Positions 15,329-26,676 of a stretch of 64,000 nt of DNA are shown here, one piece after another (the first letter of the stretch is position 1; each line of letters starts with the position of its first letter). The DNA comes from Xylophilus ampelinus (lineage in GTDB: Bacteria > Pseudomonadota > Gammaproteobacteria > Burkholderiales > Burkholderiaceae_C). Below the pieces are notes generated by a model that was given only the letters and a program-made list of their open reading frames with translations, searched no databases and was not told the origin of the DNA. The stretch is from contig NZ_QJTC01000017.1 in the NCBI RefSeq assembly GCF_003217575.1, positions 1-64,000 on the forward strand. Reading direction: 5' to 3'. The position numbers and the translations under genes were made by a program.

Positions 15329-16443
15329 GACCGCGCCACGCCGCCGCGCAGCGCGGCGCCGCCCTGCTCGCCGCGATGCTCACGGTGACGCTGGTCGCCA
15401 CCTTCGCCGCCGCCGCCATGTGGCAGCAATGGCGCAGCACCGAGATCGAGACCGCCGAGCGCGCCCGGATGCAGGCCGCCTGGATCCTCGTCGGCGCGCT
15501 CGACTGGTCGCGGCTGATCCTGCGCGAGGACGGCAACGCCAACCTGCGCAATCCAAGCGGCCCGGCTGACCACCTGGGCGAGCCGTGGGCGCTGCCGCTG
15601 CAGGAGGCGCGGCTCTCCAGCTTCCTGGCCGCCGCCGACCGCTCGGGCGCGGGAGCGGAGGCCAGCGACGACGTGCGCGACGCATTCCTCTCCGGCCAGA
15701 TCCTCGACATGCAAGGCCGGCTGAACCTGCGCAACCTGATCGACACCAACGGCCGCATCTCCGCCTCCTGGCGCGCAGCGTTCCAGAAGCTGTTCGCCCA
15801 GCTGGGCCTGCCGGTGCAAGAACTGGACCGGATCGCCGAAGGCATGCGGCAGGCGCTGGCCGGTTCGGCGGCGACGGCCGGAAGCAATATGCCCGGCACG
15901 AATACCGGCACCACGACCTCGTCCACCGGCACCACGACGGGCACCACCGGCACCGGCGCCACGGCCGCGACCGGCACGGTGGACCCCGACGCGCCGCTGC
16001 TGCCGCAGCGCCTGGAGCAGTTCGCCTGGTTCGGCGTTTCGCTCGGGACTCTGCAGGCCCTGGCGCCCTACGCCACGATGCTGCCCGAAACGACGCCGGT
16101 CAACGTCAACACCGCCGATGCCCTGGTCATCGCCGCGGCCCTGCCCGAGATCGACGCCTCGTCCGCCCAGCGCTTGGTGGCGTCGCGCGCCGGCAACTAC
16201 CTGCGCGACGGCGAGAACATACGCAAGGCCCTCCAGATGGAGACGGTGCCCGATCCAGCCGTCGTCGCGGTCGCCAGCCGCTATTTCGAGGTGCGTGGCC
16301 GGCTGCGGCTCGACAACGCGGTGGTCGAGGAACGCTCGCTGGTGCAGCGCGACGGCAATGCGGTCGCCACCGTCTGGCGCGAGCGCGGTGCGATCGGCGT
16401 GGCGCAGGCGCTGCAGGCCGCCCAGGAAGCGGCGGCACGTTGA
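15325..16443 (+). CDS. gspK: type II secretion minor pseudopilin GspK
   Basis: Largest minor pseudopilin, caps the pseudopilus tip. 372 residues, GTG start overlapping the gspJ stop; the leader runs MRPRHAAAQRG/AALLAAML, with the non-methylated type of N terminus seen in GspK, followed by a helix and the conserved LDMQGRLNLRNLI and ETTPVNVNTADALVIAAALP helix-hairpin region. A Thr/Gly/Ser-rich stretch of about 27 residues (15896-15977) forms a low-complexity linker between the two halves, longer than I would expect. The next gene, gspL, follows after 106 bp. Confidence 0.94.
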   Translation: MRPRHAAAQRGAALLAAMLTVTLVATFAAAAMWQQWRSTEIETAERARMQAAWILVGALDWSRLILREDGNANLRNPSGPADHLGEPWALPLQEARLSSFLAAADRSGAGAEASDDVRDAFLSGQILDMQGRLNLRNLIDTNGRISASWRAAFQKLFAQLGLPVQELDRIAEGMRQALAGSAATAGSNMPGTNTGTTTSSTGTTTGTTGTGATAATGTVDPDAPLLPQRLEQFAWFGVSLGTLQALAPYATMLPETTPVNVNTADALVIAAALPEIDASSAQRLVASRAGNYLRDGENIRKALQMETVPDPAVVAVASRYFEVRGRLRLDNAVVEERSLVQRDGNAVATVWRERGAIGVAQALQAAQEAAAR

Positions 16444-16459
16444 ACAGGAGGGCATCGAA

Positions 16460-16495
16460 TGCGCCGGCGCCGCCCGACAGGGTGCGCCGGCGCCG
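16460..16495 (+). repeat. 13-bp direct repeat/hairpin between gspK and gspL
   Basis: TGCGCCGGCGCCG occurs at 16460-16472 and 16483-16495. Because GCGCCGGCGC is itself palindromic the two copies can also pair as a stem. There is no T-run, so it is probably not a terminator; it may tune expression between the two halves of the gsp operon. Confidence 0.45.
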
Positions 16496-16549
16496 TCCGG
16501 CAGACACGGCGCCTCTCTACAATCGTCCCCAACCCGCCGACCACCGTCC

Positions 16550-17791
16550 ATGAGCACCCTGATCGTCTACCTTCCCCCCGACGCCGGTGCCGTGGACCTG
16601 CCCTACGTGCTGACGGCCGACGGCCACGCCGCCCTGCGCCAGGCCAGCGCGCGCCCCGCCCTGCTGCCCCAGCCGGGTCGACCCGGCGGCGAGGTGGTGG
16701 CGGTGGTGCCGGCCCGCGCCCTGTCGTGGCAGCGGGTGGAGCTGCCGCGCGGCATCCGCGCAGGCAGCCCGCCGCAGCGGGTGCGCGCGGTGCTCGACGG
16801 CTTGCTGGAAGACCGTCTGCTCGACGACCCCGCCCACCTGCACTTCGCCCTGGCGCCCGACGCCGCCCCTGGCGTGCCCGCCTGGGTGGCCGTCTGCGAC
16901 CGGGCCTGGCTGCGCAACGCCCTGCAGCGCCTTGAGGCCGCCGGCCGCCGAGTGGCGCGGATCGTGCCCGAGTTCGCGCCAGACGACGCCGCGCTGCCGC
17001 AGCCCCGGCTCCATGCGGTCGGCACGCCCGAGGACGCGCAGCTGGTCGTCGTCGGCGAGCGGTACGGCACCGCCGTGTCGGTGCTGCCGCTGTCGGCCGG
17101 TGCGCTGGGCCTGGCCCTGTCGGGCCGGCCGGCCGATGCCGATGCGCCGCCGCCCCTCTTCTGGGCCGAGCCCGCCGTCGCCGCGCTGGCCGAGCAGTTG
17201 GCCGGCCGCCCGCTGCCGCTGCAGACACCGGCCGAGCGCTGGCTGGTCGCAGCCCGCGGCCGCTGGGACCTGGCCCAGTTCGACCTGGCCAGCTCGGGCC
17301 GCCGCCGCGCCGTCAAGCGCGCCGGATCGCTGATGGCCGGCTTGCTGCGGGCGCCGCAGTGGCGCGCGGCCCGCTGGGGCCTGGGCGTGCTGCTGGTGGC
17401 CCAGCTGGTCGGCCTGAACGCCTGGGCCTGGAAGGAGCGCAGCGCGCTCGACGCCCGCCAGTCGGCCCTGCATGCGGTGCTGACGCAGACCTTCCCGTCG
17501 GTGCGGGTGGTGGTCGATGCGCCGGTGCAGATGGAGCGCGAGCTGGCGCTGCTGCGCCAGGCCACCGGCGTCGGCGCGGGCGCCGGACTGGAGGGCCTGC
17601 TGTCGGCCGTGGGCACCGCGTTGCCGCCGGGCGCATCGGTCCAGTCGGTCGACTTCCTGAACGACGAGTTGCGGCTGCGCGGCTTCGACCCGGCGCAGGT
17701 CGCGCCGCTCGTCGAGAAGCTGCGCGCCCAGGGCATCGCCGCCGGCACCGAGGGCGAGGTGCTGGTGCTGCGCCAGGAAGGCATGCCGTGA
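16550..17791 (+). CDS. gspL: type II secretion system protein GspL
   Basis: Inner-membrane platform protein that recruits the GspE ATPase. 413 residues: a cytoplasmic actin-like domain (about 1-240, LIVYLPP; SWQRVELPRGI; WAEPAVAALAEQLAG), a single membrane helix (WGLGVLLVAQLVGLNAWAW, near residue 275) and a periplasmic ferredoxin-like domain (SVQSVDFLNDELRLRGFD) ending in VLVLRQEGMP. Length is typical. gspM follows after 79 bp. Confidence 0.93.
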   Translation: MSTLIVYLPPDAGAVDLPYVLTADGHAALRQASARPALLPQPGRPGGEVVAVVPARALSWQRVELPRGIRAGSPPQRVRAVLDGLLEDRLLDDPAHLHFALAPDAAPGVPAWVAVCDRAWLRNALQRLEAAGRRVARIVPEFAPDDAALPQPRLHAVGTPEDAQLVVVGERYGTAVSVLPLSAGALGLALSGRPADADAPPPLFWAEPAVAALAEQLAGRPLPLQTPAERWLVAARGRWDLAQFDLASSGRRRAVKRAGSLMAGLLRAPQWRAARWGLGVLLVAQLVGLNAWAWKERSALDARQSALHAVLTQTFPSVRVVVDAPVQMERELALLRQATGVGAGAGLEGLLSAVGTALPPGASVQSVDFLNDELRLRGFDPAQVAPLVEKLRAQGIAAGTEGEVLVLRQEGMP

Positions 17792-17870
17792 CCGCGTCGC
17801 TTCGATCTCGCCGCCCACAAGCCGCACAAGCCGATTCTCCCGACCGCCCCTGCCGACTGGACCCGACCCG

Positions 17871-18479
17871 ATGAACGCCTCGCCTCGCAGCACCCCGGCG
17901 GCACCGCTCACCCTGCGCGCCCGCTGGAACGCCCTGGCCGCACGCGAGCGCTCGATGGTGCGGCTGGCGGCGGCCGCCGTCGGCATCGCACTGGTCTGGT
18001 GGGTGGCGCTGGCCCCCGCCCTGCGCACCCTGCAGGTGGCAGAGACCCGCCGCAACACGCTCGACGCGCAGCAGCAGCGGCTGCTGGCCCTGCAGGCCGA
18101 GGCCCGGCGCCTGAAGGCCCAGCCCAAGGCCGGCTACGACGAATCGCTGCGCGCCCTGGAAGCCTCGGTGCGCGACGGCCTGGCCGGCACCGGGCGGCTG
18201 AGCGTCGTCGGCGAGCGGGCCACCGTCACCCTGCGCGGCACGCCGCCCGAGGTGCTGGCCGCCTGGCTGGCCCGGGCCCGCGCCAATGCGCATGCGCTGC
18301 CGATCGAGGGCAAGCTGATGCGCAGTGCACCGCCGGCCGCGCCCGTCGGCAACGCCGCCGCGGCCCGGCCGCCGGCGCCCGATTTCTCTCAGAACGCGCC
18401 CGCCGCAGTGGTCACCGCGCCGCCCGATCGGGGGCCGCGCTGGGACGGCACGCTCGTGCTGGCGCTGCCGGCGCGCTGA
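17871..18479 (+). CDS. gspM: type II secretion system protein GspM
   Basis: Partner of GspL in the inner-membrane platform. 202 residues: short cytoplasmic N terminus (RARWNALAARERSMVRLA), one membrane helix (VGIALVWWVALAPAL), a coiled-coil-prone segment (RNTLDAQQQRLLALQAEARR) and a periplasmic domain (VTLRGTPPEVLAAWLARA). The C terminus is Pro/Ala-rich. The W-ALAPRER-like opening and the position between gspL and gspN fix the identity. Confidence 0.9.
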   Translation: MNASPRSTPAAPLTLRARWNALAARERSMVRLAAAAVGIALVWWVALAPALRTLQVAETRRNTLDAQQQRLLALQAEARRLKAQPKAGYDESLRALEASVRDGLAGTGRLSVVGERATVTLRGTPPEVLAAWLARARANAHALPIEGKLMRSAPPAAPVGNAAAARPPAPDFSQNAPAAVVTAPPDRGPRWDGTLVLALPAR

Positions 18480-18518
18480 GAACCCGCCCTCCATCGCCCT
18501 GATAGCCTTTCGCTCCCC

Positions 18519-19328
18519 ATGGCCCGCCGCTCTTCCTCTGTTTCCCGCCCCGGCCGTGCGCCCTCTGCCGGCTGGCGCTGGGCCACCGTCGGCGCGGTAC
18601 TGGGCCTGCTGGCCACCCTGGTGCTGTTCGCCCCGGCACGCTGGCTGAGCGGCGCGCTGGCCGACGCCACCCAGGGCCAACTGCTGCTGGCGGCGCCCGC
18701 CGGCACCGTCTGGAACGGCACCGCCCAGCTGGTGCTGACCGGCGGCGCCGGCAGCTCCGACGCCGCCGCCCTGCCCGACCGGCTGCGCTGGCGGCTGCGC
18801 CCCACCTGGGACGGCCTGTCGCTGCAGCTGCAGGCGCCCTGCTGCACGCCCGAGCCGGTCGCGCTGCGGGTGCACCTGCGCCGCGGCGGCGCCCGCATCG
18901 TGGTGGCCGACAGCGGCTCGCGCTGGCCGGCGGCCCTGCTGGCGGGCCTGGGCACGCCGTGGAACACGCTCAAGCCCCAGGGCGACCTGGCGCTGGCCAC
19001 CCAGGGCCTGGCGGTCGAGATCGCACAGGGCCGGCTGGTGCTGGCCGGCCGCGCGCAGCTGGATGCGCTCGGCATGTCGTCGCAGCTCTCGCCGCTGCGC
19101 CCGATGGGCAGCTACCGGCTGGTGCTGGCCGGCGGCGAGCTGCCGACGCTGGGCCTGCAGACCCTCGAAGGCGCGCTGCAGCTCACCGGCCAGGGCCGCT
19201 GGGTCGGCTCGCGCCTGCGCTTCGACGGCGAGGCCTCGGCCGCGCCCGACCGCGAAGCGGCGCTCTCGAACCTCCTGAACATCATCGGTCGCCGCAGCGG
19301 CGCCCGTTCTCTCATCACCGTAGGTTGA
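18519..19328 (+). CDS. gspN: type II secretion system protein GspN
   Basis: Accessory component present in many betaproteobacterial gsp operons. 269 residues, N-terminal membrane anchor (VGAVLGLLATLVLFAPARWL) followed by the GspN blocks LADATQGQLLLAAPAGTVWNG and SPLRPMGSYRLVLAGG. Ends three bases before the gspD ATG, so the two are probably coupled. Precise role in secretion is not settled for the family. Confidence 0.9.
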   Translation: MARRSSSVSRPGRAPSAGWRWATVGAVLGLLATLVLFAPARWLSGALADATQGQLLLAAPAGTVWNGTAQLVLTGGAGSSDAAALPDRLRWRLRPTWDGLSLQLQAPCCTPEPVALRVHLRRGGARIVVADSGSRWPAALLAGLGTPWNTLKPQGDLALATQGLAVEIAQGRLVLAGRAQLDALGMSSQLSPLRPMGSYRLVLAGGELPTLGLQTLEGALQLTGQGRWVGSRLRFDGEASAAPDREAALSNLLNIIGRRSGARSLITVG

Positions 19329-19331
19329 CGA

Positions 19332-21794
19332 ATGACCCACCGAACGCCGCGCGCGCCGCGCCCCCAGCGCTTCTTCCAGCGATCCGTTCTGCGTGTTGCT
19401 ACAATTTCCGTAGCAGCAAGCCTGGGCGGGACGCCGGCTACGGGCCTTTTCGGCTTCAACAGCGCACTGGCGCAGAACAGCCGGGCCGCCCGCGGTGCGG
19501 CGCCCCCTTCGGTCGGCGCGCGGGAGCCGGTGACGCTCAACTTCGCCAATGCCGACATCGAGGCGGTGGCCCGCACCATGTCGACCATCACCGGCCGCAA
19601 CGTGGTGGTCGATCCGCGGGTCAAGGGCACGATGACGCTGGTGACCGAGCGTCCGGTGCCGCCGGCCGTGGCCTTCAACCAGTTCCTGGCGGCGCTGCGG
19701 CTGCAGAGCTTCACCGTCGTCGAATCGGCCGGGCTCTACAAGGTGGTGCCCGAGGCCGACGGCAAACTGCAGGGCGGCGCGGTCACCGTCGCGCCGGCCA
19801 CCGGCGGCGCGGCGGGCAACCAGATCGTCACCCAGATCTTCAAGCTCAATTTCGAGAACGCCAACAACCTGGTGCCGGTGCTGCGGCCGCTGATCAGCCC
19901 CAACAACACGATCAACGTGAACCCGGGCAACAACTCGCTGGTCATCACCGACTACGCCGAGAACCTGCAGCGGATAGGCAAGATCATCGCGACGATGGAC
20001 GTCTCGAACGCGAGCGACGTCGAGGTGATCCCGCTGCGCCACGCGGTCGCGACCGACCTGGCGCCGCTGGTCTCGCGGCTGATCGACGGCTCCGGGTCGG
20101 CACCTGTGGCCGGCGGCCTGCCGGGTGCCCAGCCCACCGGCGTGCCCGGCGGCCAGGGCCAGACCGACAACGCCTTCCGCACCACGCTGATCGCCGAGCC
20201 GCGCAGCAACGCGCTGATCCTGCGGGCGGCCAACCCGGCCCGGGTGTCGCTGGTGCGCTCCCTGGTGGCGCGGCTCGACCAGCCCACGCAGGACGGCGCC
20301 AACGGCGACGCCGGCAACATCCGCGTCGTATACCTGAAGAACGCCGAAGCCACCCGGCTGGCGGTGACACTGCGCGCCGCGATGGCCTCGCTGGCCGCTG
20401 CCAGCGGCAACAGCGGGGTGGCGGGCGCCCTGCCCGGCGGCGGCACCACCGGCGTGCCGCAGCAGGGCGGCATGTCGTCGAGCCCTTCGGGTTTCGGCGG
20501 GAGCAGCGGCAATGTCGGCAGCTTCGGAGCGGCCGGCGGCAGCAACGCGGCCCTCGGCAGCAGCGCGTCGTCCAACTTCGCCAACAGCGCGATGCCCTCG
20601 ACCGGCGGCAGCATCCAGGCCGACCCGGCCACCAACTCGCTGATCATCACCGCGAGCGAGCCGCTCTACCGCCAGCTGCGCGCGGTGATCGACAAGCTCG
20701 ACGGCCGGCGCGCGCAGGTGCTGGTCGAGAGCCTGATCGTGGAAGTGAACGCCAGCAAGGTGGCCGATTTCGGCATCCAGTGGCAGACGGCGCTGGGCAA
20801 CAGCGGCGACGGCACGGTCGGCGTGATCGGCAACAACTCCGGCGTGGCCGGCAGCAACATCATCGGCCTCGCCCTGGCCGCAGCCGGCGGCACCACGGGC
20901 CTGGCCTCGGCCGTGACCAACGGCACGGGTCCTTCGCGCGGCTTCAACCTGGCGCTGGCGCCGCGGATCAACGGCCGCTACTACCTGGGCGCCCTGGCCA
21001 ACTTCCTGCAGACCTCGGGCGATGCCAACGTCCTCTCGACCCCCAACCTGCTGACGCTCGACAACGAAGAGGCGCGGATCATCATCGGCCAGAACGTGCC
21101 GTTCCCGACCGGCTCCTACGCCAACAGCACCGGCAGCAGCACCGTCAACCCGTTCACCACCGTCGAGCGCAAGGACGTGGGCCTGACGCTGCGGGTCAAG
21201 CCGCAGATCAACGAGAACGGCACGGTGAAGATGGCGATCTACCAGGAGGTCTCGAGCGTCGACACCAGCACCATCGCCAACCAGAACGGCCCGACCACCA
21301 ACAAGCGCTCGATCGAATCCAACGTGCTGGTCGACGACGGCAGCATCGTGGTGCTGGGCGGCCTGTTGCAGGACGACTATTCGCTCAGCCAGGACAAGAT
21401 CCCGGTGCTGGGCGACGTGCCGCTGGTGGGCGGCCTGTTCCGCAACGAGAACCGCAGCCGCCGCAAGACCAACCTGATGGTGTTCCTGCGGCCGGTGGTG
21501 GTGCGCGACGCGGCCGAGAGCGATTCGCTGACGCAGGACCGCTACGAGGCGATCCGGGCGCTGCAGCAGAACATCCAGCCCGCGCCGAGCACCGTGATGA
21601 ACGGCGTCAGCGGCGCGCCGGTGCTGCCGCCGATGCCGGCGCCCACGCCCCGCAAGGATGCGGGCGGCGGCATCCAGGGCACCACCCTGGTCCCGCCACC
21701 GCTGCCGCCGACGGTCACCCGGCCGTCGGGCCCGCCGCTGCGCGGTGCCCTGCCCGCCACCGCCGACCCGGCCACCCGCCAGGAAAGCCCGTGA
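19332..21794 (+). CDS. gspD: type II secretion secretin GspD
   Basis: Outer-membrane gated channel of the type II system. 820 residues: signal peptide ending near FNSALAQ, N0 domain ([20 protein letters not shown]), N1-N3 domains ([58 protein letters not shown]), a Gly/Ser-rich insertion of about 70 residues inside N3 ([10 protein letters not shown] to [14 protein letters not shown]), and the secretin core ([49 protein letters not shown]). The tail is proline-rich with no obvious pilotin-binding domain. Odd point: the signal peptide h-region (residues 22-43) is encoded by an interspersed element. Confidence 0.97.
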   Translation: MTHRTPRAPRPQRFFQRSVLRVATISVAASLGGTPATGLFGFNSALAQNSRAARGAAPPSVGAREPVTLNFANADIEAVARTMSTITGRNVVVDPRVKGTMTLVTERPVPPAVAFNQFLAALRLQSFTVVESAGLYKVVPEADGKLQGGAVTVAPATGGAAGNQIVTQIFKLNFENANNLVPVLRPLISPNNTINVNPGNNSLVITDYAENLQRIGKIIATMDVSNASDVEVIPLRHAVATDLAPLVSRLIDGSGSAPVAGGLPGAQPTGVPGGQGQTDNAFRTTLIAEPRSNALILRAANPARVSLVRSLVARLDQPTQDGANGDAGNIRVVYLKNAEATRLAVTLRAAMASLAAASGNSGVAGALPGGGTTGVPQQGGMSSSPSGFGGSSGNVGSFGAAGGSNAALGSSASSNFANSAMPSTGGSIQADPATNSLIITASEPLYRQLRAVIDKLDGRRAQVLVESLIVEVNASKVADFGIQWQTALGNSGDGTVGVIGNNSGVAGSNIIGLALAAAGGTTGLASAVTNGTGPSRGFNLALAPRINGRYYLGALANFLQTSGDANVLSTPNLLTLDNEEARIIIGQNVPFPTGSYANSTGSSTVNPFTTVERKDVGLTLRVKPQINENGTVKMAIYQEVSSVDTSTIANQNGPTTNKRSIESNVLVDDGSIVVLGGLLQDDYSLSQDKIPVLGDVPLVGGLFRNENRSRRKTNLMVFLRPVVVRDAAESDSLTQDRYEAIRALQQNIQPAPSTVMNGVSGAPVLPPMPAPTPRKDAGGGIQGTTLVPPPLPPTVTRPSGPPLRGALPATADPATRQESP
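19396..19460 (+). repeat. 65-bp interspersed element, copy 4 (gspD signal peptide)
   Basis: GTTGCTACAATTTCCGTAGC, then GGCGGGACGCCGGCTACGGG and CCTTTTCGGCTTCAAC. It is in sense orientation within gspD and encodes [20 protein letters not shown], most of the hydrophobic core of the signal peptide. Confidence 0.75.
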
Positions 21795-21831
21795 TCCGCC
21801 CCACTCCCGACCGGCCCGGAGCCCCCGCCTG

Positions 21832-23193
21832 ATGCGCCACCCGCTGCCCTACGCCTTCGCCCGCACCCACCAGCTGCTGCTGGAAGACGACGCCGGCGCG
21901 CTCACCCTCTGGCACGGGCCGGTACCCGACAGCGCCGCCTGCAGCGAGGTGCTGCGCAAGTACCCGGTGGCCGCCCTGCAGCGGGCCGAGGTGCCGGTGC
22001 TGGTGCAGCGCATCAGCGCCGCCTACGCCCAGGGCGAATCGAGCGCCGCCACGGTGGTGAGCGAGGTCGAGAGCGACGCCGACCTCTCCCGCATGATGCA
22101 GGACCTGCCGGCGATAGAAGACCTGCTGGAAACGGCCGACGACGCACCCATCATCCGGATGCTGAACGCCCTGCTGACCCAGGCCGCGCGCGACGGCGCC
22201 AGCGACATCCACATCGAGCCCTACGAGCGCCACAGCAGCGTGCGCTTCCGGGTCGACGGCGCGCTGCGCGAGGTGGTGCAGCCCAACCGCGCGCTGCATG
22301 CGGCCCTGATATCGCGCCTGAAGATCATGGCCGACCTGGACATCTCCGAAAAGCGCCTGCCGCAGGACGGCCGTATCAGCCTGCGCATCGGCACCCGGGC
22401 GGTGGACGTGCGCGTCTCGACCATCCCGTCGGCCCACGGCGAGCGGGCGGTGCTGCGGCTGCTCGACAAGAGCGAGAGCAAGATCAGCCTGGAATCGGTC
22501 GGCATGCTGGGCGACGTGCTGCACCGCTTCGAGCGGCTGATCCGGCAGCCGCACGGCATCATCCTGGTGACCGGGCCCACCGGCTCGGGCAAGACCACCA
22601 CGCTCTACGCCTCGCTGGCCCGGCTCGACGCCACCGCCAACAACATCATGACGGTCGAGGACCCGATCGAGTACGAGCTGCCGGGCGTCGGCCAGACCCA
22701 GGTCAACGGCAAGATCGACCTGACCTTCGCCCGGGCGCTGCGGGCCATCCTGCGGCAGGACCCGGACATCGTCATGATCGGCGAGATCCGCGATTTCGAG
22801 ACCGCGCAGATCGCCATCCAGGCCTCGCTCACCGGCCACCTGGTGCTGGCAACGCTGCACACCAACGACGCCGCCAGCGCGATCACCCGCCTGACCGACA
22901 TGGGCGTCGAGCCCTTCCTGCTGAGCAGCTCGCTGCTCGGCGTGCTGGCCCAGCGCCTGGTGCGCAAGCTCGACCCCACCGAGACCAGCGGCTACCGCGG
23001 CCGCACCGGCGTGTTCGAGCTGCTGGTGGTGGACGACGCGATCCGCGCCCAGATCCACAACCAGGAATCGGAAGCCAAGATCCGCGACATGGCGCTGGCC
23101 GGCGGCATGAAGCTGATGCGCGAAGACGGCGAACGGCTGGTGCGCGAAGGCATCACCAGCCCCGAAGAAGTGCTGCGGGTCACGCGGGATTGA
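21832..23193 (+). CDS. gspE: type II secretion ATPase GspE lacking the zinc module
   Basis: Cytoplasmic hexameric ATPase that powers pseudopilus assembly. 453 residues with the N2 domain ([30 protein letters not shown]), Walker [14 protein letters not shown] (about residue 247), Asp box [19 protein letters not shown], Walker [17 protein letters not shown] and His box [15 protein letters not shown]. About 45 residues shorter than usual: the frame goes straight from [14 protein letters not shown] to [12 protein letters not shown], so the four-cysteine zinc-binding module that normally sits here is absent. The N-terminal N1 domain is also short. The start overlaps nothing; 37 bp separate it from gspD. 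Confidence 0.95.
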   Translation: MRHPLPYAFARTHQLLLEDDAGALTLWHGPVPDSAACSEVLRKYPVAALQRAEVPVLVQRISAAYAQGESSAATVVSEVESDADLSRMMQDLPAIEDLLETADDAPIIRMLNALLTQAARDGASDIHIEPYERHSSVRFRVDGALREVVQPNRALHAALISRLKIMADLDISEKRLPQDGRISLRIGTRAVDVRVSTIPSAHGERAVLRLLDKSESKISLESVGMLGDVLHRFERLIRQPHGIILVTGPTGSGKTTTLYASLARLDATANNIMTVEDPIEYELPGVGQTQVNGKIDLTFARALRAILRQDPDIVMIGEIRDFETAQIAIQASLTGHLVLATLHTNDAASAITRLTDMGVEPFLLSSSLLGVLAQRLVRKLDPTETSGYRGRTGVFELLVVDDAIRAQIHNQESEAKIRDMALAGGMKLMREDGERLVREGITSPEEVLRVTRD

Positions 23194-23249
23194 GCGCACC
23201 CGGCGGGTCCTGCGCGCCAAAATGATGCCCTTGTAGCCGGAGTTCCCCC

Positions 23250-23846
23250 ATGGCCGCCCACCCGCTCGTACGAACGCCCTTCACCGCAGACGACTACCTC
23301 GCCTGGGAAGCCACCCAGCCGGACCGCCACGAATACATCGGCGGCGAGACATTCGCGATGGCCGGCGGCGAGGATCGCAACGACATCGTCGCTCAGAACA
23401 TCGGCTATGCACTGCGCCAGCACCTGCGCGGCAGTCCGTGCGCCGTCTACCTCGGCGGCGTGAAGCTGCAGGTCGATGCCGCAGACGCCTTTTTCTACCC
23501 CGATGTCTTCGTCACCCGCGGCGGCCGCGACGCGGCCGACCGGCTGGTCAAGCGCGAGGCGCACCTGGTCGTGGAGATCCTGTCGCCCGACACCGAGGCC
23601 TACGACCGCGGCGAGAAATTCGCCCGCTACCGCCAGTTGCCGAGCCTGCAGGAGTATCTGCTGGTCGACATCGCGCGCCGCCGGGTCGATCTGCACCGCA
23701 AGGGCGCGGACGGGCTGTGGGTGCTGCATCCGTCCGAAGGCGAGCAGGCCATCGCGCTCGCCAGCGTCGGGCTCGACCTTGCCGCAAGCGTGCTGTATGC
23801 GGACCTGCCGGACGCGGCCGGGCGGCCTGTCGCTCCGCCCCCCTGA
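23250..23846 (+). CDS. Uma2-family (DUF820) restriction-endonuclease-fold protein
   Basis: 198 residues with the family opening [23 protein letters not shown], the PD-(D/E)XK-like core [12 protein letters not shown] and [22 protein letters not shown], and [16 protein letters not shown]. The Asp of YPDV and the Glu of VVEILSP are the usual catalytic-type residues. Function of the family is unknown; nuclease activity is predicted from the fold. It lies between gspE and gspF with the same orientation and is probably a later insertion into the operon. An ATG start with GGAGTT upstream supports the call. Confidence 0.88.
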   Translation: MAAHPLVRTPFTADDYLAWEATQPDRHEYIGGETFAMAGGEDRNDIVAQNIGYALRQHLRGSPCAVYLGGVKLQVDAADAFFYPDVFVTRGGRDAADRLVKREAHLVVEILSPDTEAYDRGEKFARYRQLPSLQEYLLVDIARRRVDLHRKGADGLWVLHPSEGEQAIALASVGLDLAASVLYADLPDAAGRPVAPPP

Positions 23847-23994
23847 CAGCCGAATCCCTGCGCGCCGGCCGTCCCGACCGCCGACCGCCGTATCGCGGCC
23901 GCCCCTGCCACGCGGGCGCCGCCTTCCACGGTGCATGCACAAGACGCCCGACCTTGCCCCGGCAAGGCTTCCCGGTCCGCGCAACAATGGCCGC

Positions 23995-25023
<1,029 letters not shown>

Positions 25024-25154
25024 GGCAGCCGGCCCACCGGCGTCGGCGCCTGGTCTGCGAGAACTGCGAGACCATCCGTTCCAGGTGCCGGCGCATCGCC
25101 TGGCGGGCAGCCCCGCCCGGCGCAAGCGCCATGCCGGGGCGCTACCATCCCGCC

Positions 25155-26375
25155 ATGCCAGCCTATTCGTTCGAAGCCCTCGATGCCCAAGGCCAGTCGC
25201 GCAAGGGCGTGATGGAGGCCGACACCGCCCGCGCGGCCCGCGGCCTGCTGCGGGCCCAGGCGCTGGTGCCCCTGCTGGTGGAACCGGTGGCGACCGGCAG
25301 CGGCGGCAGCCGCGATACCGGCGGCTTTCTCGTGCGCCGGGTCTTCAATTCCACCGGCCTGGCGATCTGGACGCGGCAGCTGGCCGGCCTGGTCAGCTCC
25401 GGCCTGCCGCTGGAGCGCGCGCTCACCGCGCTGTCGGACGAAGCCGAGGACGACCGCCAGCGCCACCTGGTCGCCGCGCTGCGGGCCGAGGTCAACGCCG
25501 GTGCCAGCTTCGCCCGGGCGCTCGGCCAGCACGGCCGGGAGTTCTCGCCGATCTTCGTCGCGGTGATCGGCGCTGGCGAGCAGAGCGGCAACCTGGGCCT
25601 GGTGCTCGACCGGCTGGCCGACGATTTGGAAGAGCGCCAGGCGCTCAAGGCCAAGCTGCTCGGCGCGGCGCTGTACCCTGCCATCGTGACGGTGGTGGCG
25701 ATCGTCATCGTGCTGTTCCTGGTGGGCTACGTGGTGCCGCAGGTGGCCAGCGTGTTCGCCGGCACCAAACGCGCCCTGCCGTTTTTGACCGTCGCGATGC
25801 TGGCGGTGAGCGATGTCGTGCGCCACTACGGCTGGGCGATGCTGCTCGCGGTGGTGGTGCTGGCCTTCGCCGGCCGCGCCGCGTACGCCCACCCGGCGCT
25901 GCGCCGCCGGCTCGATGCGGCCTGGCTCACCCTGCCGCTGGTCGGCCGGCTGGCCCGCGGCTACAACGCCGCCCGCTTCGCCGGCACCCTGGCGATGCTG
26001 GCCGCCGCCGGCGTGCCGATTCTGCGCGCCCTGCAGGCCGCGGCCGAGACGCTGCACAACACCGCCATGCGCGCCGACGCGCTCGACGCCCTGGTGCTGG
26101 TGCGCGAAGGCGCGCCGCTGGCCTCGGCCATGGCGCAGAAAAAGCGCTTTCCCGGCCTGGTCGCGATGTTCGCCCGGCTCGGCGAGCAGACCGGCCAGCT
26201 GCCGCTGATGCTGCAGCGCGCCGCGGTGCAGCTCTCGACCGAGGTGCAGCGCCGCGCCGTGTCGCTCGCCACCCTGCTGGAGCCGCTGCTGATCGTGGCG
26301 ATGGGCCTGGTGGTGATGCTGATCGTGCTGGCGGTGCTGATGCCGATCATTCAGTTGAATCAGTTCGTCCGCTGA
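25155..26375 (+). CDS. gspF: type II secretion inner-membrane platform protein GspF
   Basis: Polytopic platform protein that contacts GspE. 406 residues starting [18 protein letters not shown], the conserved opening, with two tandem T2SSF domains: [19 protein letters not shown] / [19 protein letters not shown] and [20 protein letters not shown] / [15 protein letters not shown], each preceding membrane helices ([39 protein letters not shown] C terminus). Normal length. Separated from gspE by two unrelated genes, so it either has its own promoter or is read through them. Confidence 0.96.
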   Translation: MPAYSFEALDAQGQSRKGVMEADTARAARGLLRAQALVPLLVEPVATGSGGSRDTGGFLVRRVFNSTGLAIWTRQLAGLVSSGLPLERALTALSDEAEDDRQRHLVAALRAEVNAGASFARALGQHGREFSPIFVAVIGAGEQSGNLGLVLDRLADDLEERQALKAKLLGAALYPAIVTVVAIVIVLFLVGYVVPQVASVFAGTKRALPFLTVAMLAVSDVVRHYGWAMLLAVVVLAFAGRAAYAHPALRRRLDAAWLTLPLVGRLARGYNAARFAGTLAMLAAAGVPILRALQAAAETLHNTAMRADALDALVLVREGAPLASAMAQKKRFPGLVAMFARLGEQTGQLPLMLQRAAVQLSTEVQRRAVSLATLLEPLLIVAMGLVVMLIVLAVLMPIIQLNQFVR

Positions 26376-26378
26376 CGC

Positions 26379-26447
26379 GGACGACCCCCAGGCTGCGCTT
26401 CGCTACGCCCACCCCTGTGAGGGGAAGATAGAGTACGTCTGCTGCGC
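26379..26447 (+). repeat. intergenic REP-like repeat, family B, partial copy
   Basis: ACGACCCCCAGGCTGCGCTT, then CACCCCTGTGAGGGG and a truncated body. It is followed directly by a full copy, giving a tandem arrangement right after the gspF stop. Confidence 0.7.
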
Positions 26448-26562
26448 AGACGACCCCCAGGCTGCGCTGCGCTACGCCACCCCCCTGCGAGGGGGCGACA
26501 CCGCTGGACCGGCGGAGCCGGATCCAGGGTGTCCCTGAGAATGCAGGGGGTGCGGGGGGCGG
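26448..26562 (+). repeat. intergenic REP-like repeat, family B copy 2
   Basis: GACCCCCAGGCTGCGCTGCG, hairpin CCCCCTGCGAGGGGG, then GGACCGGCGGAGCCGGATC and a G-rich tail. Same module order as at 4457-4567. Together with the partial copy and interspersed element copy 5 it fills the 300-bp gap between gspF and the nucleotidase gene. Confidence 0.75.
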
Positions 26563-26581
26563 TGGGTGTGGGGTGGTGGTT

Positions 26582-26646
26582 TTGGATCGGAAGTGGCTGG
26601 GGTCGGCTTCTTGCGCTGACCGGCAGCTATGAAAAATGTAGCGTCG
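26582..26646 (-). repeat. 65-bp interspersed element, copy 5
   Basis: Read leftward: GCTACATTTTTCATAGCTGC, GGTCAGCGCAAG, CCCCAGCCACTTCCGATCCAAAA. It holds an upstream in-frame ATG for the nucleotidase gene, but I prefer a start 31 bp after the element. Confidence 0.75.
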
Positions 26647-26676
26647 AGCGGGTGGCTCGACCATAACGGGGTTCTT

